64,000 nt of DNA from Bacteroidota bacterium (GCA_019638705.1 JAHBTI010000017.1:1-64000), one strand, 5' to 3'. Positions 50,043 through 60,080 are shown, counted from the stretch's first letter. Notes: generated by a model not told the origin, from the letters alone. Translations and numbers: made by a program.

Positions 50043-50717
50043 TCATTCACTTCCCTGCACCACCACCACAATTTCACCTTTTACCGTTTTACTTGCATAA
50101 AAAGTAATCAGTTCTTCCAGCGTTCCGCGTTTTGTTTCTTCAAATAACTTGGTGAGTTCGCGCGACACCGCCGCTTTACGCTCCGCACCCAAATAGTCTT
50201 TCAGTTCCTGCAACAATTTTACCAAACGGAAAGGCGATTCGTACAGCACAAAGGTTTTTTCTTCCTGCGCCAAAAGTTTTAATTTAGTTTGTCTGCCTTT
50301 TTTTTGCGGAAGAAAACCGTAGAAAGAAAATTCATTGCAAGGCAAACCGCTGTTTACCAAAGCAGGCACAAACGCCGTTGCGCCGGGTAAAGAAATTACC
50401 GAAACATCATGTGCAATAGCTTCGCGGATTAACAAAAACCCGGGGTCTGAAATACCCGGTGTACCTGCATCGGAAACCAAGGCAATATTTTTTCCCGAAT
50501 TTAAAAGCGCAATTATTTCTTCCAGAATTTTGTGTTCGTTGTGCTGATGATACGATTTTAAAGGCTTTTCAATTTGCAGATGCTTTAGTAAAAACGATGA
50601 AGTGCGCGTGTCTTCCGCCAAAATTAAATCGGCATTTTTCAACACATTAACGGCTCGCAGGGTAATGTCTTCCAAATTGCCGATTGGCGTGGGAACTATA
50701 AATAATTGTCCGTTCAT
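50043..50717 (-). CDS. rsmI: 16S rRNA (cytidine1402-2'-O)-methyltransferase
   Basis: 224-aa tetrapyrrole-methylase-fold enzyme that adds the 2'-O-methyl group to C1402 in the decoding centre, with S-adenosylmethionine. The N-terminus (LFIVPTPIGNLEDITLRAVN), AEDTRTSSFLLKHL and SDAGTPGISDPG are diagnostic. Length is near the minimal family size. It sits 3 bp downstream of the ABC transporter stop and is likely co-transcribed. Confidence 0.95.
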   Translation of the reverse strand: MNGQLFIVPTPIGNLEDITLRAVNVLKNADLILAEDTRTSSFLLKHLQIEKPLKSYHQHNEHKILEEIIALLNSGKNIALVSDAGTPGISDPGFLLIREAIAHDVSVISLPGATAFVPALVNSGLPCNEFSFYGFLPQKKGRQTKLKLLAQEEKTFVLYESPFRLVKLLQELKDYLGAERKAAVSRELTKLFEETKRGTLEELITFYASKTVKGEIVVVVQGSE

Positions 50718-50720
50718 ACC

Positions 50721-52556
50721 TTATTTAAAACTTTGCATATCGCACAACTTTTTGTAAGTGCCGTTTTGCGCCAATAACTCCGCGTGATTGCCGCGTTCAA
50801 TAATTTCGCCTTTGTGCATCACAATAATTTCATCGGCGTTGGCTATGGTGGACAGGCGATGCGCAATAACAATGCTGGTGCGGTTTCTCATTAAATTACT
50901 CAACGCCTCTTGCACCAATTTTTCGCTTTCGGTGTCCAACGCAGAGGTTGCTTCATCTAAAATTAAAATATCGGGATTTTTCAATACTGCCCGCGCAATG
51001 CTTAAACGCTGGCGTTGTCCGCCGCTTAATTTTCCGCCACGGTCGCCAATGGTGGTGTTGTAACCTTGCGGTAATTGTGTAATAAATTCATGCGCGTTGG
51101 CAATTTTTGCAGCTTCGGTAATTTGTTCCTGGCTCACATTTGGCAAACCAAATACAATGTTGTTTTGAACGGTGTCGTTAAACAACACGCTTTCCTGCGT
51201 AACAATGCCAATGTTGTGCCGCAAATTTTCTAAGGCAATGTCTTTAATATTTATGCCGTCAATCAGCAATTCGCCTTTGTCGCAATCGTAAAATCGCGGC
51301 AACATATCGGCAAGTGTGGTTTTTCCGCTGCCGCTTTGCCCCACCAGCGCAATGGTTTTTCCTTTCGCAATTTTCAGATTTATGTTTTTCAGCACATAAC
51401 CGTTATCGCCTTTGTGATAAGCAAACGATAAATTTTTGTATTCAATGGCTTGGCTGAATTTTTCAAAAGGCACAGGTTTGTTTGGATTTGTAATGTTAAT
51501 CGGTGTATCTAAAATATCAAAAATGCGTTCGCAGGAAGCCAATGCTTTTTGAATGTTTGAAACCGCCACAGTAATGTTTTTTGCAGGATTTAATATCATG
51601 GAAAATACAATGAGGTAAGTAAGAAACTGCGCCCCGCTTAATTCGCCCGAATCGCTTAATACCAAACTTCCGCCGTAAATAATTAATCCGATAACTGCGA
51701 GTACGCCCAATACTTCCGACACAGGCGAGGCTAACTCTCTTTTGTTAATGATTGATTTTGAAAGGCGGCGGTATTTTTCGTTTTCCTTATCAAACTTATT
51801 GGCAAAAAAACGAAAGTTGTTAAAGGCTTTTATAATGCGTATGCTTGAAATGGATTCTTCCACCAAGCTCAATAAATCGCCTTGCAACGACATGAGTTCA
51901 CCTGCTTTTTTTCGCAAACTGCGCGTGAGCAAGGCAATGAGCAAGCCCACACACGGAAAATAAACAATGGAGAACAAGGTAAGCGGCACGGAAATAGTAA
52001 ACAACAAAACAAAATAAGAAATGATGATAAACGGTTCTCTGAAAATAATTTGAATGCTGCCCACAATGGAATTTTCAATCTCGTGAACATCAGACGACAT
52101 CACGGTAAGCAAATTTCCTTTTCGGGCATTGGTAAAAAAAGAAACGTCTAACTGTGTCATTTTTTCGTAAGTAGCTTTTTTTAATCGGTACACCAATTTA
52201 GTCCTCACATTGGTAAGAATAAATTGCGAAAAATATCTGAACACATTTGAGAGCAGCACGCTGATACCGATAACCACACACAAAGTAAGCAGGGCTTTGT
52301 GTTTGTCTTGTCCGCCAAATTTGTAAACAACATAATCCAATAACTGTTTTAAGGCATCTTTTGAAAAACCAATATCAGGAAAAACCGTTACCGCTTTAAT
52401 TTCATTTTTGGGATTAAATAAATTATCCAGCAAGGGAATGAGTATGCCAAAATTTAATACGCCGAAAACAACCGCCAATAAGGTTAAAACAAGGTATAAA
52501 GGAATAAAAGACGAAAACGGTTTTGAAAACGATAATACTCTGAAAAATAATTTCAT
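50721..52556 (-). CDS. ABC exporter, fused permease and ATPase (MsbA-like)
   Basis: 611 aa. Six membrane helices in the first about 330 residues form a type I exporter domain. The ATPase domain has Walker A GQSGSGKTT near 396, signature LSGGQRQRLS near 500, Walker B ILILDEATSALD and the H-loop IAHRLST. Half-transporters of this kind dimerise and export lipids, peptides or drugs; MsbA-type lipid A flipping is possible but not demonstrable here. Confidence 0.9.
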   Translation of the reverse strand: MKLFFRVLSFSKPFSSFIPLYLVLTLLAVVFGVLNFGILIPLLDNLFNPKNEIKAVTVFPDIGFSKDALKQLLDYVVYKFGGQDKHKALLTLCVVIGISVLLSNVFRYFSQFILTNVRTKLVYRLKKATYEKMTQLDVSFFTNARKGNLLTVMSSDVHEIENSIVGSIQIIFREPFIIISYFVLLFTISVPLTLFSIVYFPCVGLLIALLTRSLRKKAGELMSLQGDLLSLVEESISSIRIIKAFNNFRFFANKFDKENEKYRRLSKSIINKRELASPVSEVLGVLAVIGLIIYGGSLVLSDSGELSGAQFLTYLIVFSMILNPAKNITVAVSNIQKALASCERIFDILDTPINITNPNKPVPFEKFSQAIEYKNLSFAYHKGDNGYVLKNINLKIAKGKTIALVGQSGSGKTTLADMLPRFYDCDKGELLIDGINIKDIALENLRHNIGIVTQESVLFNDTVQNNIVFGLPNVSQEQITEAAKIANAHEFITQLPQGYNTTIGDRGGKLSGGQRQRLSIARAVLKNPDILILDEATSALDTESEKLVQEALSNLMRNRTSIVIAHRLSTIANADEIIVMHKGEIIERGNHAELLAQNGTYKKLCDMQSFK

Positions 52557-52647
52557 AACTTTAAAACACCGCCCAAGCTGCCAAAACGCTTTGTTTGCAA
52601 AAAGAGCGGCTTAGTTTTTTTTTGTAAATTTAGCATTTAAAATTCAA

Positions 52648-53472
52648 ATGATTAGCGTTATCACAGCAATTCACAATGGGCTTGAGATGAACAAAGTGTT
52701 TTTTCATTACCTGAAAAAATATACCAAAAACAATTTTGAACTGATTATTATTGACAATGCTTCTGACGACGGCAGCCCGGAATTTTTTGAAGCAAACGGA
52801 GCGGTTGTAAAACGCAACACACAAAATTTTTCTTATCCTGTATCGCAAAACATGGGCATACAGCTTGCCACAAACGAACATCTTTTTTTCTTGAACAACG
52901 ATATTATTGTGTCGCCAAACTGGGACGAACGTCTGCTGCAAGTGTCGCAAGAAAATAAAATGGAAGTAATTACCTGCACAGGCATAGAGCGTTTGGAAAC
53001 GGATACTAAAACTCAAAGCACACGTTTGCGCTGGAGTGTGATAAAATCTTTGTTTAAATTTTTTCCCGACACCGCGTGGAAATTTAAAGCCATGCACAAA
53101 CTCATGTACGGAAATTGGGAAACCTTTTGCAACACACGTTTTTCAACATTCGGAACGGAAGTTTTAGAAGGATTTGTGGGAAACACGGTTTATATACACC
53201 GCAACGCCATTGAAAAAATTGGTGTGTGGGACGAACACATTCAAGCTGCCGATTTTGATTTATACATCAGAACCAAAAAAAGAAACATGGAAATTGGCGA
53301 CATAAAACCCTGCCACATTGCGCTTGGCGTGTTTATTCATCACTTTATAAAAATGACGGTAAAGAGCAAACCTGTTCCTTTTTACGATGCGAAAAATTTA
53401 ATCAGCTTGGATAAAAAATGGGGCAAAGAGAAATTAAGTGTGTACCTTGCTCAAAACAATACTCAGGGATAA
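52648..53472 (+). CDS. glycosyltransferase family 2 protein
   Basis: 274 aa GT-A fold enzyme. MISVITAIHNGLEMNKVFFH, ELIIIDNASDDGSPEFFEAN and the LFFLNNDIIVSP metal-binding segment are present, and GVWDEHIQAADFDLYIRTK is the acceptor/catalytic region. It lacks membrane segments, so it is likely a cytosolic or peripheral sugar transferase for surface glycans. It ends just before rbfA. Confidence 0.88.
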   Translation: MISVITAIHNGLEMNKVFFHYLKKYTKNNFELIIIDNASDDGSPEFFEANGAVVKRNTQNFSYPVSQNMGIQLATNEHLFFLNNDIIVSPNWDERLLQVSQENKMEVITCTGIERLETDTKTQSTRLRWSVIKSLFKFFPDTAWKFKAMHKLMYGNWETFCNTRFSTFGTEVLEGFVGNTVYIHRNAIEKIGVWDEHIQAADFDLYIRTKKRNMEIGDIKPCHIALGVFIHHFIKMTVKSKPVPFYDAKNLISLDKKWGKEKLSVYLAQNNTQG

Positions 53473-53476
53473 AAAA

Positions 53477-53824
53477 ATGGAAAGCGTAAGACAACAAAAA
53501 ATAAATAAACTTTTAGCTAAAGAATTAGCAGAAATTTTCAGAAGCGAAGCACGCACGCTGTTTGGCGGCGGTTTCATTACGGTAACAACGGTTCGCGTAA
53601 GTGCCGATTTAAGTTTGGCAAAAGTGTATGTGAGCATTATGCCTGTTTCGGGGCAAGACAGAAATCATATTTTTAAACTGATTGAAGAACAAAATCATGT
53701 TATTCGCCATAAGTTGGGAAGCATTATAGCCAAGCAATTACGCATTGTTCCCGAGCTGATGTTTTACATTGACGACTCGCTGGATTATGCCATGAAAATT
53801 GAAGAACTCCTGAAAAACAAGTGA
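53477..53824 (+). CDS. rbfA: 30S ribosome-binding factor A
   Basis: 115 aa from ATG 53477 (MESVRQQKINKLLAKELAEI); the longer open frame overlaps the glycosyltransferase and is rejected. RbfA is a KH-fold late 30S maturation and cold-shock factor. FITVTTVRVSADLSLAKVYV and RIVPELMFYIDDSLDYAMKI are typical. Its stop overlaps the GTG start of the permease (GTGA). Confidence 0.95.
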   Translation: MESVRQQKINKLLAKELAEIFRSEARTLFGGGFITVTTVRVSADLSLAKVYVSIMPVSGQDRNHIFKLIEEQNHVIRHKLGSIIAKQLRIVPELMFYIDDSLDYAMKIEELLKNK

Positions 53825-55032
53825 GCGTTTCTCTTTACATAGCGCGGCGTTACCTCATTTCCAAAAAATCAAACAACGCCATTAACATTATCAGCTGGAT
53901 TAGCATTATTGCCATTGCCGTTACCACAGGCGCACTCATTGTTATTCTCTCTGCCATGAACGGTTTAACAGGCGTGGTAGCCAATCTTTATAATGCTTTT
54001 GAACCCGACATAAAAATTACTTCGGCAACAGGCAAATATTTTTCGGCAGACGAACATTTTATTCAAAAAGTAAAAAACGTGGCGGGTGTGAATATTGTGT
54101 CGCAAACTTTGAGCGACAAAGCCCTGATTAAAAATATTGACAAACAAACCTTGGTTTCGGTAAAAGGCATTGACGAAAATTTTAATAAAATTACGCAAAT
54201 TGATTCTGCCATTATTGAAGGAACATTTGGTTTGAACGACAAACAAAGTCCTAAAATTCTTTTGGGGCGCGGCATTGCCAACCAAATACAGGTGAGTATG
54301 CACGTTTTTTCAAACGAAGTAAGTTTGTACAGTCCGGTGCGCGGAAAAACCAGCAGCCTTAATCCTGACGATAACCTGAACCAAATATATTGCACACCAA
54401 GCGGCATTTTTTCGCTGAACGACGATTTGGATTTTCAGTTTGCCTTTGTGAATTTGGAAACCGCAAAAAAATTATTTGATATTCCCGACCAAATCAGCGC
54501 ACTTGAAATTGCGTGTGAAAAGGGCAAAACAGAGCAGGCGCAAAAAGCCTTGCAGGAAATTTTGGGCGAGGATTTTATCGTAAAAAACCGCTATCAGTTA
54601 AACGACACACTTTTTAAATCGTTGGAAACAGAAAAATTAGCCACCTTTATTATTCTCGCGTTTATTTTAGTCATTGCCACATTCAACATCATCGGCGCGC
54701 TCACCATGCTGATTATTGAAAAACGCAAAGACATTAAAACGCTATACAGCATGGGCGCAAACTTGCGTTTAATACGCAGCATTTTTATGCGCGAAGGCTT
54801 GCTGATTACAGGAATTGGCGCGGTTATAGGCTTATTGCTTGGTTTGTTTGTGTGCTGGCTGCAACTGCAATTTCACTTGGTAAAATTCGGCGATGATTTT
54901 GTTGTACCGTATTATCCTATTGTATTGCAGGCAAAAGATTTCATCAAAATTTTTGCCCTGATTATGCTCATTGGTTTTTTGGCTGCGCTTTATCCTGTAA
55001 GGGTTTTTACGAAAACGGATTTGGTGCATTGA
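53821..55032 (+). CDS. FtsX-family ABC permease (LolC/E-like)
   Basis: 403 aa with a GTG start overlapping the rbfA stop by 4 bp. The build is one N-terminal helix (about 24-46), a large periplasmic MacB-like domain (50-260) and three C-terminal helices (about 275-395), as in LolC/LolE. These release lipoproteins from the inner membrane with LolD. No ATPase gene is adjacent, so the partner must be elsewhere. rbfA next to this permease is a common Bacteroidota arrangement. Confidence 0.88.
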   Translation: MSVSLYIARRYLISKKSNNAINIISWISIIAIAVTTGALIVILSAMNGLTGVVANLYNAFEPDIKITSATGKYFSADEHFIQKVKNVAGVNIVSQTLSDKALIKNIDKQTLVSVKGIDENFNKITQIDSAIIEGTFGLNDKQSPKILLGRGIANQIQVSMHVFSNEVSLYSPVRGKTSSLNPDDNLNQIYCTPSGIFSLNDDLDFQFAFVNLETAKKLFDIPDQISALEIACEKGKTEQAQKALQEILGEDFIVKNRYQLNDTLFKSLETEKLATFIILAFILVIATFNIIGALTMLIIEKRKDIKTLYSMGANLRLIRSIFMREGLLITGIGAVIGLLLGLFVCWLQLQFHLVKFGDDFVVPYYPIVLQAKDFIKIFALIMLIGFLAALYPVRVFTKTDLVH

Positions 55033-55104
55033 GTTTCTACCGCGCCAACAGCAACGTTTGCTGCAATTTCTTTTCTTCTTTGCATTTTACCTATATTTAC
55101 GTTT

Positions 55105-56430
55105 GTGCTAAAAAAGTTTATATCAAACGTAGAGAAAAACAACTTGTTTACCAAAGATGATAAACTATTGCTGGCTATCAGCGGTGGCGCAGATTCCGTA
55201 ACCTTGGCTCATTTTTTAAAACACACAGGCTTTACCTTTTCTTTGGCGCATTGCAACTTTAAACTGCGCGGAAAAGACAGTAACAAAGATGAAGCCTTTT
55301 GCAGAAAGTTAGCCGAAGAATTAAAGGTTGAAATTTTTGTAAAGGCATTTGATACCAAAAAATATGCCAAACAAAACGGTGCAAGCACACAAATGGCAGC
55401 ACGCAATTTGCGTTACCGGTGGTTTAACGAACTGATTAACACGCACCAATTTGATTATTTGGTTACGGCACATCACGCCAACGATGTGGTGGAAACTGTT
55501 TTTATTAATCTTTTGCGAGGCACAGGAATAAAGGGTTTGCGCGGTATTCCCAAAAAAAACGGAAAAATTGTGCGTCCGCTTTTACCTTTTACAAAAGAAG
55601 ACATTGAAGCATATACCAAAACCAAAAAATTGAAATTCAGATTGGATAAAAGCAATTTGGAAGACAAATACGAACGGAATTTTTTGCGCTTAAAGGTTAT
55701 TCCGAAACTGAAAAAAATAAACCCGAATATTGAAAAAACATTTTCAGAAAACGTGTTTCGTTTTGAGCAGGAAGCAGACATTGTGCAAGAGTATTTGAGC
55801 ACCCGCTTAAAAGCATTGCTGAATGACGGCGTGCATTTTGCCTCAATAGACAAAGCCAAGCTGAGGCAAGAAAAATATAAAGAAAGCCTGTTGCATTATA
55901 TATTGGGTTCTTTGGGTTTTAATGCCACGCAGCAGCAAAACGTTTTAGAAAACATTACAAGCAATTCGCTTTCGGGGAAAAAGTTTTATACAGAATTTTT
56001 TGTGCTCACCATTGACCGAAAAGCCCTGATAATTGAGTATAAACAGAAGTACCAAGCAAAATTTAATTCGCAGTTTATTTTGTCGTTAGCAGACTTGAAA
56101 AAACAAACATTGTGTTCGGTTTCAACATTAAAAGCCTTTCAAATTCCAAAAAAAAATGAACTGATTGTTTGCACCGATAAATTAATTTTTCCTTTGGAAA
56201 TTCGCACCAAAAAAACAGGCGATAAGTTTAAACCCTTTGGCATGAAAGGTTTTAAGCTGTTGAGCGATTTTTTTAAAGACGAAAAACTGAATGCCTTTGA
56301 AAAAGAAAACGTAAAATTACTTGTAAACGGAAACGGTGAAATTATTTGGGTTATCAATCATCGCAGCGATGAGCGTTACCGTGTAAACAAAGAAGATAAA
56401 CACCTTTTAAAACTTACATTTAGTGATTAA
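55105..56430 (+). CDS. tilS: tRNA(Ile)-lysidine synthase
   Basis: 441 aa. TilS uses ATP and lysine to turn the wobble C of tRNA-Ile(CAU) into lysidine, so it reads AUA. The PP-loop motif LLLAISGGADSVTLAH is at about residues 22-37, followed by AHHANDVVETVFINLLRGTG and the C-terminal TilS domain (KTGDKFKPFGMKGFKLLSDF). The GTG start shares a base with a TACGTTTG box (55098-55105), so either the box is not the promoter or translation begins elsewhere. Confidence 0.94.
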   Translation: MLKKFISNVEKNNLFTKDDKLLLAISGGADSVTLAHFLKHTGFTFSLAHCNFKLRGKDSNKDEAFCRKLAEELKVEIFVKAFDTKKYAKQNGASTQMAARNLRYRWFNELINTHQFDYLVTAHHANDVVETVFINLLRGTGIKGLRGIPKKNGKIVRPLLPFTKEDIEAYTKTKKLKFRLDKSNLEDKYERNFLRLKVIPKLKKINPNIEKTFSENVFRFEQEADIVQEYLSTRLKALLNDGVHFASIDKAKLRQEKYKESLLHYILGSLGFNATQQQNVLENITSNSLSGKKFYTEFFVLTIDRKALIIEYKQKYQAKFNSQFILSLADLKKQTLCSVSTLKAFQIPKKNELIVCTDKLIFPLEIRTKKTGDKFKPFGMKGFKLLSDFFKDEKLNAFEKENVKLLVNGNGEIIWVINHRSDERYRVNKEDKHLLKLTFSD

Positions 56431-56968
56431 GCCCGACGACATACTATTTGAAGAAAAACAATATTTGGGGCACAACCGCTTTAGCATTCTCATTCGCACC
56501 ATACTGGCATTGTTTTGTTTTTTGGGTTACTATTGGAGCGAAAACCCAAATCCTGTTCATTTGGAGTTTGTAAAAATCGGTTCTTATCCCATTCGGCATT
56601 ACAGCAATTCGGGTTTAATGTTTTTTATTTTGGGCATTTGCATTTTACTGTTAAGTGCAGGATTAACCTTTGTGCTTCACATACAAACCACCGTTTACAG
56701 AGGCTATATGATTGTGGACGGATTTTGGACATCGCGCAAGGTAAAAATTGATTTTAACACCATTATTACCGTTCGCAAAAGCCGTTACAAAAAAAATATT
56801 TTTCGCCGAGCCGTGTATAATTTGCACAACAGCGGCATTATACGCTTTTACACCAGTGGCGAGGATTTTGTGGAACTATCTGATAATGCAGGATTTGTAT
56901 ATAGAATTGGCAGCCAAAAATCGCAGGAATTGTACAACGTATTAAAAAATGAATTAAACTTGAAATAA
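56423..56968 (+). CDS. membrane protein with PH-like domain, unknown function
   Basis: 181 aa with a GTG start overlapping the tilS stop. Two membrane helices (about 22-40, RTILALFCFLGYYW, and 65-88, GLMFFILGICILLLSAGLTF) are followed by a cytosolic beta-rich domain (TTVYRGYMIVDGFWTSRKVK ... ELSDNAGFVYRIGS) resembling bacterial PH-like domains. No catalytic motif. Confidence 0.6.
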   Translation: MIKPDDILFEEKQYLGHNRFSILIRTILALFCFLGYYWSENPNPVHLEFVKIGSYPIRHYSNSGLMFFILGICILLLSAGLTFVLHIQTTVYRGYMIVDGFWTSRKVKIDFNTIITVRKSRYKKNIFRRAVYNLHNSGIIRFYTSGEDFVELSDNAGFVYRIGSQKSQELYNVLKNELNLK

Positions 56969-57055
56969 AATTGAACCTTTTTCCATTTCCCGCGTTTAAG
57001 TCGTACATTTCTAAACAAAAAAACAAACTCAGCAACAAAAAATATTTTAGGAGCG

Positions 57056-57343
57056 ATGGTAATTACAGGTTTTGAAAAAATTGAAAAGGAAAAATTAGAA
57101 GATTTAAAATTTCCTGAAACAGATGTTCTCATAAATCCCGAACACATAAAACAACGCCAAACCGATTTGGAAAAAGCACTGGCTTTGGGAAATTTGGAAC
57201 ACACCAAAATTAAAATTTATTTTGAAGACGACATCTCCTGCAAGTGCGTTGAAACAACGGTTTGGGGCATTACCGACAAGCGCGTAATTTTAAAACAAGG
57301 CTTGGTAATTCCTATTGCCAGAATACATTCCGTTCGGTTGTAA
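57056..57343 (+). CDS. 95-aa protein of unknown function
   Basis: ATG 57056 with AGGAG upstream. The N-terminal half is helical and charged (FEKIEKEKLEDLKFPETDVL). The C-terminal half (CKCVETTVWGITDKRVILKQ) looks like a small beta sheet. The last 37 codons are duplicated, with few changes, at 59968-60080. No family recognised. Confidence 0.65.
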   Translation: MVITGFEKIEKEKLEDLKFPETDVLINPEHIKQRQTDLEKALALGNLEHTKIKIYFEDDISCKCVETTVWGITDKRVILKQGLVIPIARIHSVRL

Positions 57344-57544
57344 TTATTTGCCTGCTTACACAAACAAAAAATGCAAACATTGAACATCTTAACTGTTCAA
57401 TTTCAATCCTCCATTTTACTTCTTTTTTTAGTCCTTTTGTGCGAAATACCTGTTTTATTGTGTGAAATGCACTAAAAACTGTGTGAATAATTTTTTTGCC
57501 CAACTCCGTTTTTATAATTTGGTGAAATACAAAAACTAAATGTT

Positions 57545-59869
57545 ATGAAAACTTTACGCCAAACCTTTTTACTGCTTTGTGTGTGTTGCTCAGTGCAAAC
57601 ATTTTCGCAAAACGAAAACACGAAATGGTATTTTGGCGGACACGCTGCTTTGGATTTTATGACCAACCCACCTACTATTTTAAATAATAGCGCAATGAAT
57701 GTGCTTGAAGGTTGTTCAAGTATAGCCGATGCCACAGGTAACTTATTATTTTATACCGACGGTGTAACCGTATGGAATCAACAACATATTATTATGGCAA
57801 ACGGTACGGGATTATTGGGAGGAGGCACAGCCGCTCAATCCAGTTTTATTGTAAAGCGACCCGGAAGTGCTAACCTGTATTATATTTTTACGGTGCAAGG
57901 TGCAGGTGGCACGGCAGGATTAAATTATTCTGTTGTGGATATGAACTTAGCAGCAGGTATGGGTTCTGTAACGGTGCTTAATTCGCCGTTATATTCAGGA
58001 CAATGCGCTGAAAAAATTGCTGTAACTAAGCATAGCAATGGAACGGATTATTGGATAATGACACATGATTATGATTGGAACGGAGGTTTTATTTGGAATT
58101 GTAATCATTTTAATGCTTACCTTTTAACTTCTGCGGGAGTAAATACTACGGCAGTAGTTTCTACTATAGGGCAAATGTATTCTTCTTTTTTCAGTTGCAT
58201 GAAATTTTCTCCTACAGGGCAAAAACTTGGGGCAGTTGTTGATTTGGGTTCTATTGGTGGAATTGCGGAGTTATATGATTTTGATAACAGTACAGGTGTA
58301 GTGAGCAATTCTTTGACTTTAATTAATTCTTTGACTTCAACATCTGCTTTTCCTTCGGTTTATGGTTGTGAGTTTTCCCCTGATGGAACAAAATTTTATA
58401 GTAGCGGCTCATACGGCACTATAATACAATGGGATTTAAGCACAGGCTCTAATCCGGCTATTCTTGCATCTGCCGCAATATTAGGCTATGGCGTATTTCG
58501 CAGTATGCAATTAGCTCCTAATGGCAAAATATACATTGCCGCAATTAATTCTCAATCTATCAGTATCATTAACAATCCTAACATAGCCGGTTCAGGCTGC
58601 AATCTTGTTTATCTCGGACAAGCGGTTTCTGCCCTTAATATCAATAACAATTCAAACTCTGTTTCACAATATGGTTTGCCTAATATACTGACACAACCTT
58701 GTTTTATTGATTTCACAATTCAGGGTAACAATACAATTTGTCAAGGAAATTTAGCTAATGCAGCTATTAATGTTCTGGGAAACTCAGGCAGTGTAAACTA
58801 TTTTTGGACTAACGGTACAATAACTCATACTACCTCACAGGCAAGTTTAACAACAGGTAGCTGGAGTATTAGTATAAAGGATAGTACAGGGTGTATGACA
58901 AATAGTGTATTCGCTGTTTCTCAGTACCCCACATTCACGGCAAATATTTCAAGCAGCGGACTAAATGTTTGTGTCGGCAATTCTGTTGTTTTAACGGCAA
59001 GCGGCGCAAACACCTACACTTGGAGTACAGGTTCACAGGTACAAAGCATTGTAGTAAGCCCAACTGTTCCTACACAATATTCCGTGTCCGCAACCGACCA
59101 ATATGGTTGCGTGTTAAGCAGCACGGTTTTTATCAATGCAATGGCAACTCCCGAAATTTCACTTAACACAAGTAATGGCAATTATTTTGCTTGTGTTGGC
59201 GATACGCTTGTTTTATCTGTAAATGGCGCAAACGCTTATGCGTGGAGTGCAAACGGTAATGTTATAGCAAACACGCAAACGCTTGCCGTTGCACCAACAA
59301 ACAATACAACCTATTACGTTACAGGCATAGCACCAAACGGCTGCGAAAGCTTGAGTATTCCTGTTTCTGTAACGGTTGCACCGAAGCCCGCATTAAGCAT
59401 AAGAGGCTCTACTATTTATTGCAGCGCGCAAATAGTTACGCTCACCGCTTCGGGTGCATACAATTATTATTGGCAATGGGGCGGTGCTCATGCCCATGCT
59501 TCCTCACCCAACATTGTTTTAAAACAGGGCGTAACAACCCAATACACCCTTACAGGCACAAGTGAATACGGCTGCAAAAGTGTAGAAATGATTACGGTTG
59601 TTATTGGCTGCGTTGGAGTTGATGGGTTGAAAGATGAAAGTTTAGAGTTGAGGGTTTACCCAAACCCAAGTAACGGCGAAATTTTTGTTGAAGGAAATTT
59701 TGAACAGGGAACAAAAGTTTTAATCACCAACGTTCTTGGGCAACAAGTAGTGATAAGCGATTTAAGCAACACAAAAAATTCTGTTTGTTTAAAAGCAAAA
59801 GGAATTTATTTCTATAAAATTCTTTCAAGCAACAAACAAACTGCCACAGGAAAAATAATTGTGGAATAA
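57545..59869 (+). CDS. large T9SS type A sorting-domain protein (copy 1)
   Basis: 774-aa secreted protein. The signal peptide ends at SVQTFSQ (about 22). The N-terminal 400 residues look like a beta-propeller (KWYFGGHAALDFMTNPP, repeated GNLLFYTDGVTVW-like motifs). Four or so Ig-like repeats follow (LTASGANTYTWSTGSQVQSI), then a T9SS type A sorting domain (LELRVYPNPSNGEIFVEGNF ... GIYFYKILSS). It should be surface-exposed. The last about 85 codons and the upstream DNA are nearly identical to copy 2 at 60270, but the centres differ. Confidence 0.85.
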   Translation: MKTLRQTFLLLCVCCSVQTFSQNENTKWYFGGHAALDFMTNPPTILNNSAMNVLEGCSSIADATGNLLFYTDGVTVWNQQHIIMANGTGLLGGGTAAQSSFIVKRPGSANLYYIFTVQGAGGTAGLNYSVVDMNLAAGMGSVTVLNSPLYSGQCAEKIAVTKHSNGTDYWIMTHDYDWNGGFIWNCNHFNAYLLTSAGVNTTAVVSTIGQMYSSFFSCMKFSPTGQKLGAVVDLGSIGGIAELYDFDNSTGVVSNSLTLINSLTSTSAFPSVYGCEFSPDGTKFYSSGSYGTIIQWDLSTGSNPAILASAAILGYGVFRSMQLAPNGKIYIAAINSQSISIINNPNIAGSGCNLVYLGQAVSALNINNNSNSVSQYGLPNILTQPCFIDFTIQGNNTICQGNLANAAINVLGNSGSVNYFWTNGTITHTTSQASLTTGSWSISIKDSTGCMTNSVFAVSQYPTFTANISSSGLNVCVGNSVVLTASGANTYTWSTGSQVQSIVVSPTVPTQYSVSATDQYGCVLSSTVFINAMATPEISLNTSNGNYFACVGDTLVLSVNGANAYAWSANGNVIANTQTLAVAPTNNTTYYVTGIAPNGCESLSIPVSVTVAPKPALSIRGSTIYCSAQIVTLTASGAYNYYWQWGGAHAHASSPNIVLKQGVTTQYTLTGTSEYGCKSVEMITVVIGCVGVDGLKDESLELRVYPNPSNGEIFVEGNFEQGTKVLITNVLGQQVVISDLSNTKNSVCLKAKGIYFYKILSSNKQTATGKIIVE

Positions 59870-59962
59870 AATTTCTCTACGAAGACAGAAATCTGTTAAT
59901 GTCGTAAACGGTAAGTATTACAAACACAAAAGGCGACACAAAAATCAAACTGTCAAAGCGGT
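59870..59962 (-). pseudogene. 3'-end fragment of cdsA
   Basis: About 93 bp nearly identical to the end of cdsA at 63657-63750, in the same position after a T9SS gene. It stops matching at CGGT (59962), where it fuses to the duplicated piece of the 95-aa gene. This is the junction of a tandem duplication. Confidence 0.85.
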
Positions 59963-60080
59963 AAACAACATCTCCTGCAAGTGCGTTGAAACAACGGTTT
60001 GGGGCATTACCGACAAGCGCGTAATTTTAAAACAAGGTTTGGTAATTCCTATCGCAAGAATACATTCCGTTAGGTTGTAA
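59963..60080 (+). pseudogene. duplicated 3' end of the 95-aa gene
   Basis: From the junction on, the sequence repeats 57228-57343 with few changes and encodes the same last 37 residues (CKCVETTVWGITDKRVILKQ). It has no own start. The following 100 bp of non-coding DNA also match those upstream of copy 1. Confidence 0.85.

Noticed and set aside
59859-60080. 73-codon ORF after the first large T9SS gene
   Set aside because: It combines an antisense cdsA remnant with the 3' end of a duplicated gene; it is a junction product rather than a gene.
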